Shown here piece by piece: positions 25,807 through 34,331 of a stretch of 64,000 bases of DNA (position 1 is the stretch's first letter; each line of letters starts with the position of its first letter). Source of the stretch: Chrysoporthe austroafricana. Lineage: Eukaryota; Ascomycota; Sordariomycetes; Diaporthales; Cryphonectriaceae. The stretch is taken from the NCBI GenBank assembly GCA_001051155.2, contig JYIP02000005.1, positions 2,418,001 to 2,482,000 on the forward strand, in the 5' to 3' direction. The notes beneath the pieces are model-generated. The model had not been told where the DNA came from and made no database searches. It saw nothing but the letters and a program-made list of their open reading frames with translations. The translations under genes were made by a program, and so were the position numbers.

Positions 25807-25848
25807 CCTGGCACCTGGCACCTGGCACCTGGCACCTGGCACCTGGCA
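25807..25848. repeat. Minisatellite, CCTGGCA x6
   Basis: Six perfect copies of a 7-bp unit, flanked on the left by two degenerate copies with one extra G and on the right by a partial copy. It lies about 1.4 kb upstream of the surface-protein start. Confidence 0.9.
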
Positions 25849-27294
25849 CCTGGCCCGGCCCGCCGCGAGAAGACGGCCCCCTGGCCCTGTTTTGTTTCCT
25901 GGGCCTGCCCAGCAGGTGCCCAGCTTAGCTTAGTAATCTCAGCTACTGTGTAGCAGCACTCAGTCAGTCAGAACCCCGGCCCCTGGGCCCCCTTACATAA
26001 CCCCCCTGTCCCCTGGTGTTTCCACCGCGGACAAACACCAGCCAACCGTTTCAACAAGTTTCAAACCTCGGCGCGACTTGGGCCGACCTCATCTCGCCCA
26101 TCTCACCTCTCGACCACCCAGACTGCGCCGCACAGCACCACGCCCCGTCCTGCCAGCGTCAACCCACAGGCCGACACGTCTCGCTGTCAGCGGCCGACAG
26201 CAGAGCGGCCCCCCTCCCCCCATGCCGCTTGCCCCACGAGCTGGGCGCTTCACCGCAGCCTCTCGCCTCCGCGGCGCCGTGCGCTGTCGAAACGACGAAT
26301 ACACGCGCTGGGGGGAGGCTTTGCGGACCGTGGCCACCAACCAGGGCGGGTTTGGCGCCAGCCCACCCAGATAGTTGTTTCACGGCCCCCCGACCTGCGC
26401 CTCGCGCGCCCTATCGGACAGCCGCCAGCAACGAAAGGGCCCCCTCTGGCGCTCGCGCCCAGCCCTGCCCATGCCCTCTCTTATGACTCTCCACAGCCCG
26501 CGGCGGCTGCGAACACCACGGCCAGTCGTCTCGACTCGTCTTGACTGTCCTGCCGCCGACGGGGGCATCCGCCGCGCTCGCGCATCCGTTGGTCATCGGG
26601 GCCTGCAGACGGGTCTCGCACGCTCGCCCACGTCGCCTCGCACTGGTCGAGAGCCCTCGGGACACCGGCGGGCATGACCTGGTCGTAGCGGAGGCCTGTT
26701 CGTCGGAAACTCACGACAGAGGCCATTCGGCACATGTAACGCCCAACCGACGGACGTCATCCGCGTGAGGTGAGGTGAGGTGAGGTGGTCCGCAGTCCCC
26801 CCCCCCAGCTTCTCTGCCGCCGACCGCTGTATCGCATTTCTTTGTGTGCTTGTGCTCTCCTCGCTTTGTCCTCTGTTTTCCTCCTTTCTCACGTTTTCTC
26901 CCCTCTTGCACGCCTATGACAAGTCGTCTTGTCTGTCCTTTTGTTGTGGACGCCTCCCCAACCGGGACAATCCCATTGTCGATCACATCTCTACATCTTA
27001 TGACTGCAACCCGGCCGTGACCGTCTGTGACCTAATCGCTGCCTGACATTCTGTCACATTTTCTTTTTTGTTCTGTTCTGTCTGTCTAATCTAATCGAAT
27101 CGAATCGAATCATTGAGTCTCATCTCCTGGCGAGACCTGAGAGAAAACAAAAAAAACGCGAGGACTGGTACCAAGCATTCCATCCCATACAACAGAGAGC
27201 GCAACACAACACCTTCCCGGCTACGCGCCGGCCTTGAGCTACCTACCACACGACCCATCACAACAACATAATCCGAAACACCAGCAGAGGCAGC

Positions 27295-28854
27295 ATGAGG
27301 ACGAGAAGGATATCGATGAGGAGACGAGCCGAGAGCCCCCTGCCGCCGAGGGTATCGGCCTCGGCGGCGCTTCTGGTCCTCCTCGCAATACCATCCCTGA
27401 CATCCGCCTTCACCATCCGCAACCCTCTGGTCGCACGATCACAAGTATTATCACCATCGGAGGACCTCCTCGCCCGCTCCTCGTCATGCGGCGACTCCAC
27501 CTACGTCCAGTGCGGCTCAAGCTTCCCTTCTGACTTCTGCTGCCCCTCAACCTCGACATGCATATCACTCGCCGGCGGCACCACAGCACTGTGCTGCCCC
27601 ACCGGTAGCAACTGCACGCAGATCGAGACGATCCCCTGTGAGCTGTCCCTCGAGGACAAGAGCCAGCACCCCGCCGCCGTGGTCATGACCACGGCCCTGA
27701 CGGGCACCCTGGAGACCTGCGGCAGCCAGTGCTGCCCCTTCGGCTACTCCTGCACCAGCGACAACGTCTGCGAGGAGAATTCGGACCAGAGCGTCAAGCC
27801 GAGCACGAGCTCGGTGGCGTCCTCGGCGACGTCGACCGCGAGCAGCGGCTCGCAGACCTCGAGTGGGTCCAGCGCGACGGTGACGGCGGCGGTCAGCCCG
27901 ACGTCGGGCTCCGGCTCCTCTGCCACCGGCACGTCGGGGTCTGGCTCCGGCTCGGACGGCTCGTCGACGGCCTCGGCGGCCGCCGACTCGACGTCGACCT
28001 CGGACGCCGCGGCCTCCTCCAGCACCGGCGCCTCCTCCGCGCACGCCGGCATCGTGGCCGGCGGCGTGATCGGCGGCATCGCGGCGGCCGTGTGCCTGGG
28101 GCTGATCATCCTGTTCTTCGTCAAGAGGGAGATGAAGCGCAAGCAGCAGGGCGAGAAGGGCGCCGACGACGGGAACAGCGACTCCCGCTCCTCGTCCTTC
28201 GGCAACATCCTGAGCAACCCGGTGACGAGGGGCGGGTCGACGCGCGCCCCCATCTCCAAGCCCATCCCCCACGACGAGGGCACGCTGCGGAGCGACTTCA
28301 GCCGCAAGGTTACGCCACACACCGGGTCCTTCGACGCGGACGCGGACGCGGCCGGCGCCGCGGGCCTGGGCGTGAACCACGAGTACTACGGCGGCGGCGG
28401 CCAGAGCAGCGAGAAGAGCGGCGCCGCGGAGAACGGCAGCGACGACGAGCTGGGCGAGATGCGCGGGTCGCCGCGGTCGCCGCCCGGCGGCGTGGCGAGC
28501 CCGAACATGAACCCACGCGCCGTGAGCTCGCTGTACGGGGAGCTGTACCGCGACACGACGCGCCGGTCCGACTACCCCGGCCCGCTCAAGATGCCGTCGG
28601 CGCGGCAGTACGGCGGGTTCGAGCCCGCCGGGGGCATGAACCCCGTGAGCGAGTACGGCGGCAGCAGCAGTAGCGGCCCCGGGTCGGGCAGCGGTGGGCG
28701 GGGCAGCCCGACCGCTGCGTACATCAACGTGTTCGCCGACGAGAACGCGCTGTCCCCGCACAGCCTAGCGCCGCCGCCGCCGCCGGGCCGGTTCGCCGAC
28801 GGGCAGCCGGGCGACCGCGAGACGCGCTTCTCGGACTTTGGGCGGCAGATATGA
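27295..28854 (+). CDS. Cys-rich, Ser-rich single-pass surface protein (Mid2/WSC-like architecture)
   Basis: A single exon of 519 residues. An Arg-rich start is followed by a hydrophobic signal core (ASAALLVLLAIPSLTSA, about residues 22-38). The ectodomain (about 60-160) has twelve or more Cys, including two CC pairs in CCPSTSTC and CCPTGSNC and a third in CCPFGYSC, a granulin-like spacing. A Ser/Thr/Gly-rich stretch (about 165-245) suits O-mannosylation. One membrane helix (about 250-276, AGIVAGGVIGGIAAAVCLG...) is followed by a basic stop-transfer KREMKRK. The cytoplasmic tail is Gly/Ser/Pro-rich and disordered. This layout is that of fungal cell-surface sensors or Mid2-domain proteins that monitor cell-wall stress, but the Cys region is not a clear WSC domain, so sensor function is inferred from architecture only. 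The neighbouring mitoribosomal gene is convergent. Confidence 0.8.
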   Translation: MRTRRISMRRRAESPLPPRVSASAALLVLLAIPSLTSAFTIRNPLVARSQVLSPSEDLLARSSSCGDSTYVQCGSSFPSDFCCPSTSTCISLAGGTTALCCPTGSNCTQIETIPCELSLEDKSQHPAAVVMTTALTGTLETCGSQCCPFGYSCTSDNVCEENSDQSVKPSTSSVASSATSTASSGSQTSSGSSATVTAAVSPTSGSGSSATGTSGSGSGSDGSSTASAAADSTSTSDAAASSSTGASSAHAGIVAGGVIGGIAAAVCLGLIILFFVKREMKRKQQGEKGADDGNSDSRSSSFGNILSNPVTRGGSTRAPISKPIPHDEGTLRSDFSRKVTPHTGSFDADADAAGAAGLGVNHEYYGGGGQSSEKSGAAENGSDDELGEMRGSPRSPPGGVASPNMNPRAVSSLYGELYRDTTRRSDYPGPLKMPSARQYGGFEPAGGMNPVSEYGGSSSSGPGSGSGGRGSPTAAYINVFADENALSPHSLAPPPPPGRFADGQPGDRETRFSDFGRQI

Positions 28855-29554
28855 CGACCGTGATGCGGCGGGCCCCCCCGGGGACGCGAGGCCGTAACGA
28901 ATTTACTTTGTCCTCTTGAACCCCGTGGGACGGAAGCCACGGTGGTTGAGAGTTTGGGACGGGGTGGGGGAGGGGTTTTAATGTATGCATTGGTTTGGCG
29001 TTGTTTTTTTTTTTTTTCTTGGATACAAAAGATACCTGCAAATTGGACTCTGGAGAGGTGGAAATACTCCTGCTTAAACTACTACCCACTATAGTACCAT
29101 TTGAGTCAAAATGTACTTTCTATTCTTCGATCTCGCTGGTGCCGCTAGTTCCTCCGGAGTTCACAGTAAACGGACAGTACGAGATGGAAGAGATTACATG
29201 GGAGCGTGAGCGTAGGCAGCTTGACTTAGATGGAGCGGATGAGATCGAACCCCTCCATCTCAACAGTAATCTTACTGGATAACCTGCACCCTACAAGGCC
29301 ATTGATTGTACTAGTGATACATGGACACACCAATCGAACGGACAAGTCAAACCACCAAGTTCGCTTCATGACATCCATTTTTGTCTATGCTCTCTCTCTC
29401 TCTCTGCTTTAGGTGCGTCGAGATGGCTTTTATACACAATACACGCCATGAGGTAGGTAGGCAGATAGGTAGGTGGTCAGCGCGGAGGCCCAATAGTCCT
29501 TCCCTCCCACCTTCGTCCAGCTAGCCTTCCCCCCTCCCCCCGGCAGCCCTAGCC
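28855..29554. other. Intergenic, convergent 3' flanks
   Basis: AT-richer than its surroundings, with a T-run at 29004-29018 and a CT run at about 29390-29405. It probably holds the 3' UTRs of the two converging genes. No gene-like frame was found. Confidence 0.6.
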
Positions 29555-30801
29555 TCACTGCCCCGCCGCGGTCGTCGTCGTCGCCGCCGTCTTCTCCGGC
29601 TGCGGGGCCAGCGCCGGCTCGGCGGTCATCTGCTTCCCGCCGACGAGGCTCGCCCTCTCGGCGACCTTGCCCCAGTTGATGACGGACCACCACGCGGCCA
29701 GGTACTCGAACTTGCCGCCGATGCCCCAGTCGTACAGCCAGGCGTGCTCCCAGGTGTTGACGCACAGCACGGGGACGAGGGCGGCGCCGCCGGGGTTCTT
29801 GTGGCCCTCCCTGCTCAGGAGGCTACCCCCGCCCGCAGTACCGGCCCCGGCGGCGCTGCTCCCGTGCAGCGGGGCGCGGCCGGCGGCGCGGTTCTGCATG
29901 TCGAAGTAGTGGCGGATGGTCTCGCCGGCGCTGTCGGTGACGCCGCCCTGGGCGTTCATGTCGGTGCCCTGCTTGCGCCAGTGGGCGGCGGGGTAGGGGG
30001 AGCCGGCGAGGTAGGTGGCGAGGACGCGGAAGGGGAAGCGCTGGGCGCCGTGGCCGTCGGTGGCGCGGGCGAGCCAGACGAAGCCCGGGCCGAACATGGC
30101 GTTGGCCGTCAGCAGCAGCTCGCGCTGCAGCGTCTCGAGGCTGCCGAAGGAGCGCTCCAGCTCGCGCTGCAAGGGGGCCGGCATGTGCTCCGCCGGGTCC
30201 TGCCCGCCCTGCGCCGCGAGCCCGTCGAAGAAGAAGTGGTTGTTGTGCGCCATCGACGCGTGGTTGAAGATGGCCGCCAGCCCGGGCTCGCGCGACGTCA
30301 TGATCGCGAGGTCCTTGACCTCCATGCCTTCGTACCTGGTCCCTGGTGGTCCGCATGTCAGCGGGCTGTGGTAGTTGTCGGGAGACAGCGAGAAGGGGGA
30401 CGAGACGGCCCTCAGCCCTCCGTCTCGCGTGCTTCCGCCCCGTTCCTCGGGCTCGCCGCCGCCGGGGGTTCTGCCGACATACCTTCGGTCAGCCGATTCA
30501 GCTCGTCCAGACACCACTTCTGGTACTGGGTGTAGGCGGCGTCGAAGCCGTTGGCCGAGTACAGGCCGCTGACGCCATTGGTGGCGAAGGGCTTCTCGCC
30601 GTCGTTGAGCTTGGGCACGGCGTGCCTGCACCTCGCCGGCGTCGCGTGTATTGACCTCCGCTGCGCGCGGGCAGCCGCGGTGGCCGCGGCTGCGGCGGCC
30701 AAGGGCGAGGAGGTAGGCGGGCCGTGGGGGCTCTGGGAGGACAGACAGGGCCTCGGGAGGCCCGTCCTCCTCGGCGGTATCCGTAATCTGGGCTTGAACA
30801 T
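29555..30801 (-). CDS. Mitochondrial small-subunit ribosomal protein of SOD fold (mS42/mS43 type)
   Basis: Exon 1 is 30801-30483 and exon 2 is 30342-29555, about 368 residues. The donor is GTATGT and the acceptor CCAG; the join gives NRLTEG-TRYEGMEV. The Arg-rich N-terminus (MFKPRLRIPPRRTG) followed by RRSIHATPA fits a mitochondrial presequence. The rest has the Fe/Mn superoxide dismutase fold: HNNHFFFDGL near residue 138, a GPGFVWLAR block, and VNTWEHAWLYDWG near residue 303. The Asp of the SOD motif DXWEHAY is Asn here, and the N-terminal helix lacks the usual metal-binding His, so the metal site is lost. Fungal mitoribosomes use two such proteins, Rsm26 (mS42) and Mrp1 (mS43); similarity favours Rsm26 but I cannot separate them safely. 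A longer in-frame start at 30876 is possible; the chosen Met matches the usual basic start of the family. Confidence 0.85.
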
Positions 30802-31470
30802 GGCTGTGGTGGTGCGTAGTGGGAGCGTTTCCTCCGAGGGTCTGGGACGGGGTTCGCGCGGGTCGCTGGCGACCAAAAGCTCGCGAACTTTTTTGGCGGT
30901 TGCGCACGGACCACCTGCGCGGGAGCTTCGACCCCTGCCCGGCTCACCCCAGGCCTAAGGCCCAGGTACGTCGGTACTAAGTAACAGCTGGTACAGCACA
31001 GCACAAGCAACAGCACAGCAACAGCAACAGCACAGCACAGCACGGCTGCACAGGTTCACAACCCTGACTTGATAGCCAGCGCGCAGATCACGGGCATAAT
31101 GCGTAATGAATTGGATCGTAGTGTGAATTCTCAGCTGGAGAAAGTAGCTAGATTAACGCCAATGCCATGCCATGCCATGCCTTCCCTGGCGCCCCAAACG
31201 CCGCTCGCTGATAGATAATAACCCTGACCCAAATATGAAGAGGCAGAGGCAGGCCGCCACGATACCCCGGGACACCTCACCGTCGACGCGGCGCTCCCTA
31301 GAAACAAGACTCCCTTTTTAGAACACTAGCGAGACTAAGAGATGAGACACATTAAGGCTGGAGCGGCTAGATAGCGCCGAAGCCCGTGGGGACCTGGTGA
31401 CATCAGCTGCCGGTCTCGGCAGGCTGCACCAGGAGGACCACAACCCTAGACAAGCGTGTCAGCCTCGCGG

Positions 31471-31519
<49 letters not shown>

Positions 31520-31561
31520 AGCTGCTGCGCGGTCCGCTCCCTGGGAGGAGGGGGGGTGAAC
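30802..31561. other. Intergenic, promoter of mitoribosomal gene and 3' UTR of DUF202 gene
   Basis: It contains CAGCA-type repeats (about 30990-31043), four CATGC repeats (about 31165-31185) and the TGC16 tract at 31472-31519. No gene was seen. Confidence 0.6.
31472..31519. repeat. Trinucleotide repeat TGC x16 (CAG on the mRNA strand)
   Basis: Sixteen uninterrupted TGC units, followed by AGCTGCTGC. It begins 43 nt beyond the stop codon of the DUF202 gene and so very probably lies in its 3' UTR, where the transcript carries CAG/GCA repeats. Confidence 0.95.
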
Positions 31562-32556
31562 TCACAGCGAGATGATCATCAGGCACAGGGCGACCAGCGA
31601 CACCAGGATGACGGTGCCCCTGCTGGCGGGGAACTTGCCCTTGATGATCCACTGCTGGGCCTGGAAGTAGCGGTGGTAGCCGAGGAACAGCATCAGGATG
31701 CTGATGCCGAGGAAGATGCCGCCGAGCGGCTTGCCGAGGTGGCGCAGGGTGTGGCTGCTCGCGCTGTCGACGCTGGTGCTGTCGACGCCGGCGCCGGCGC
31801 CGTCGGAGAGGGAGGTGTTGAGCCGGAAGAGCTGGGTGATGGCGACGCCGATGGAGGCGAAGGAGAGCGAGGTCCGCAGCCAGGCGAGGAACGTCCGTTC
31901 TGGGGAGAGAGAGAGAGAGAGATCCTAGCTGTCAGCCTCGGGGTCCCGGATCCCTTCAACGTCACAACAGCACACCACAGCGGGCGGGGTTACCAACCTA
32001 GGGCCAGGTGGTCCCTGGCGACGGAGCCCTTGTTCTCCAGCTCGATGGACCCGAACTTGGCCAGCTGGGTCTTCCACCACGCCTCGGCCTCCTTGTTCCG
32101 CTCGGCCCCGTCCTCGTCCCCGTGTGCCTCGTCTCCACCGCCGCCGCCGCCGCTCCCCGTGTTCTCCCGCCTGCGCCCGGTGTTGCTCCTCGGCGCGGCG
32201 GCACCATTCTTCCTGGCCCGGGTGCCGCTGGTGCCGTCCATGGGCGCCATGCTCTGGTAGTTGATCGCGGGCGACGCGCCGCGCTGGCGGGGGGCGGCCG
32301 CGGCCATGACGATGCCGGTCGTCTCGTCCGGCTCCGGGGGCGTGGGCGTGGTGGCGTCCTGGGCGCCGTCGACGTCGGGCTCGCGGAAGAAGGGCGAACG
32401 GCTCGTGGGCGGCGTGGCACCGCCGCCGGTGCCGCCACTGCTCCGGTACAGCGGGCTCCGGAACACGGGCGGGCTCTGGCCAGGGCTCATGCTCTCGGCG
32501 CGCTGTCGGGCGAGCTGTGCGCCCAGGTAGTAGTAGCTGTCAGCGATGGCGGTCAT
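31562..32556 (-). CDS. DUF202 (YidH-type) membrane protein
   Basis: Exon 1 is 32556-31998 and exon 2 is 31899-31562, about 298 residues. The donor GTTGGT is unusual; the acceptor CCCAG follows a long CT tract, and the join yields DHLALERTFLAWLRTSLSF, a textbook DUF202 start. The first 165 residues are disordered and Ser/Pro/Gly-rich with an acidic Gly-rich patch. The domain has three membrane helices (about 190-210, 236-256, 277-297) with LAWLRTSLSFASIGVAI, LGYHRYFQAQQWI and RGTVILVSLVALCLMI. The fold is shared with Vtc1 and bacterial YidH; the fungal proteins are unassigned, and a vacuolar or plasma membrane site is only a guess. The ATG at 32556 is the first in this frame after a candidate upstream intron; a Q/S-rich exon further upstream may belong to it (see 32987-33301). 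Confidence 0.85.
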
Positions 32557-32889
32557 GGCGCCGGGACTGGGAGACGGAGGAGGAGGGGAGAGGGAGAGGA
32601 CGTGAGAGGCGGGGCGGTGCGGTGCGGTGCGGTGCGGGCGGGTCAGAGGTGCTTTAGGTGGTGTTGCTGCTGCGTGGGCACGCGGGGCGGGAGGAGGAGG
32701 AGGGGCGTAGTCTGGTCAGGTCATGCACAACACAGGGCACTAAGGTAAGGTTGGTCATGGATGAAGGTTCTTGGGTCGGATGCCGTAGTCAGGCCAGGCC
32801 AGGCCAGGCCAGGCCAGGCGAGGCGAGCACGGGGCCGGGCAGGGGGAGGGAAGAAGAAGCGAAAGAAAAAGAGCTGGCTGGCTGCCGCT

Positions 32890-32905
32890 GGGGGGGGGGG
32901 GGGGG
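32890..32905. repeat. G16 homopolymer
   Basis: Sixteen consecutive guanines; on the minus strand this is a C-run directly followed by CAG, which would also serve as a polypyrimidine tract and 3' splice site for the DUF202 leader. Confidence 0.85.
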
Positions 32906-32955
32906 AGACAGGTAGCAAGCAGGTAGACAGATAGCAGCAGAGCACAGGGCAGACA

Positions 32956-32980
32956 CGGTACGGTACGGTACGGTACGGTA
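32956..32980. repeat. Pentamer array CGGTA x5
   Basis: Five perfect copies directly beside a GTAGGT donor-like site on the minus strand at 32986. The unit is a relative of the palindromic sequence at 5562-5575. Confidence 0.85.
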
Positions 32981-32986
32981 ACCTAC

Positions 32987-33241
32987 CTCCAGGATGCCGT
33001 CCAACCTCTCCTGCGTGGTGACACGCCTGGTCAGCCTCGCACCCGTGGCGGTTGCGTTGTTGTTGCTGCTGCTGCTGCTGGCGGCTCCACCGCTCGACCT
33101 CCGCAGTTGCAACGTGGGCGGCCTCGACGGCGTCGCGGGGCCCGGCGCGCTGCTGCTGGTGCTGGCGACGACGTTCGAGGCAGTCGGGGCGGGGGGCGTC
33201 GGACGGGGGAGCGATTGGGACGACGACGACGACGACGACAA

Positions 33242-33272
<31 letters not shown>

Positions 33273-33301
33273 CCGCCTTGCTGTCCTGCGGCGGCGGCCA
33301 T
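32987..33301 (-). CDS. Candidate Gln/Ser-rich first exon (owner uncertain)
   Basis: A 105-codon frame starts with ATG at 33301 and runs to a good donor, GTAGGT, at 32986. It encodes Q8 from the TTG repeat, S7, a Pro/Thr/Ser part, a LQLRRSS basic patch, S5N3 and finally RRVTTQERLDGILE, which reads like genuine helical protein. It is oriented like the DUF202 gene and lies upstream of it, so it could be that gene's first exon. Direct joining to the exon start at 32556 breaks frame, but joining to AG sites inside that exon (for example before LARQRAESMS) keeps frame. It could equally be a chance frame made by the repeats. RNA data are needed to choose. Confidence 0.3.
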
Positions 33302-34205
33302 GATGCCTGCGGGAGGGGCGAGCGAGCGAGAGAGAGAGAGAGAGAGAGGGCCGCGCCGTGGGAGGCGGGGAGGGGTACGGGCGGGTCGAGAGCCGCCTCT
33401 CTCTCTCTCTCTCTCTCTTTTTTTTTTTTTTTTTCTCGTCCTGCCGTGCGTGCGTGCAGGGTCGACGAGCGTGCCGTGCGTGTGTGTGTGCGTGCTTGTC
33501 AAGGATCAAGGCTCTCTCTCTCGATGCGACGGCGCGAAACCTTGTTGATGGCGAGAGCGCACGAGGGCCAGACCCAGACTCCAAGACCCGAGAGACCAGG
33601 CCAGGCCCAAGAAGCTTCGACGTCGGCCGCCCAGGGTTTGTGTGTGTCGACGGCGCACGCGGGTTGCGAAAACCGAAAACCCACTCTGGCTGCTGCTTCG
33701 TGTCGTCCTGGGTCGCCTGACGCCAGGCCTGGGGGGCAGAAGCGAGAGACGCCGCTGCCGACCCACCCTGCTCGTCCCCCTGCTCGTCCCCTGCTCGCCT
33801 CCGCCGAGCCGCCGGCCGAGCCGACAGCAACCCTCGTCTCGCTCTCGCCAGCCGTCCTCACCAACCACCACCACCGCCGCGGCTATACGACGTGCCCGGC
33901 TCGCCCACCAATGGACGACTAGGTAGGCACGCAGGCAGATCATGTCACGCGGTGGGCCTGGGCCCGTATGTATCTGCTGACCGCGGGTCTGTGTGTCTCT
34001 CGTGACTGCAGGCAGCCTCGCCCGCTTATGCACAAGTCGGTCGGTGTCAGGACGCCTCATCCAGTCTTCTTGGGGCCTCCCTACATACACACAACCCGCC
34101 ACTGTGGTCTGTGCTCCCGAGATCCATGCAACTATATGTGAGTGAGCCCGCCCGCCTTTCCCGTAGCCACATGCGCCACGAACACAATGGTCCCACAATC
34201 TCTAC

Positions 34206-34249
34206 CGTCGTGCCGCCGTCGTGCCGCCGTCGTGCCGCCGTCGTGCCGC
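34206..34249. repeat. 11-bp minisatellite, four copies
   Basis: Four perfect copies of CGTCGTGCCGC, ending about 80 bp downstream of the stop codon of the VSB1-like gene (minus strand), hence in its likely 3' UTR. Confidence 0.9.
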
Positions 34250-34331
34250 CGCCGTGCCGTCCTCCCTCCTCCGCCCTTCCACCTTCGTCCGTCCGCCCGC
34301 TCGCCCGGGTAGCAAAAGTATCTCTCTCGAC

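Larger units (their letters stand above)
23570..27294. other. 3.7 kb intergenic region and long leader
   Basis: The left part is the 3' flank of the rhodopsin-like gene, with A-runs near 23660 and a T19 tract at 23757-23775. The middle has a CCTGGCA tandem array, a 12-bp palindrome and a GTGCCA repeat (about 24960-24979). The right part (about 26800-27290) is pyrimidine-rich with AATCG repeats near 27090-27112 and looks like the promoter and 5' leader of the surface-protein gene. No protein-like frame was found. Confidence 0.5.
32557..34331. other. Repeat-dense region between DUF202 and VSB1-like genes
   Basis: About 1.8 kb holding at least nine separate simple-sequence tracts: GGTGC x4 (32616-32635), AGGCC x5 (32791-32815), G16 (32890-32905), CGGTA x5 (32956-32980), TTG x8 (33248-33271), GA run (33328-33348), CT run plus T17 (33396-33434) and an 11-bp unit x4 (34206-34249). 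It also holds one candidate exon, listed separately. It includes the 5' region of the DUF202 gene and the 3' flank of the VSB1-like gene. Confidence 0.8.

Noticed and set aside
27565..28761. 398-codon frame antisense to the surface-protein gene
   Set aside because: Caused by the high third-position GC of the real gene; Arg/Ala-rich with no motif.
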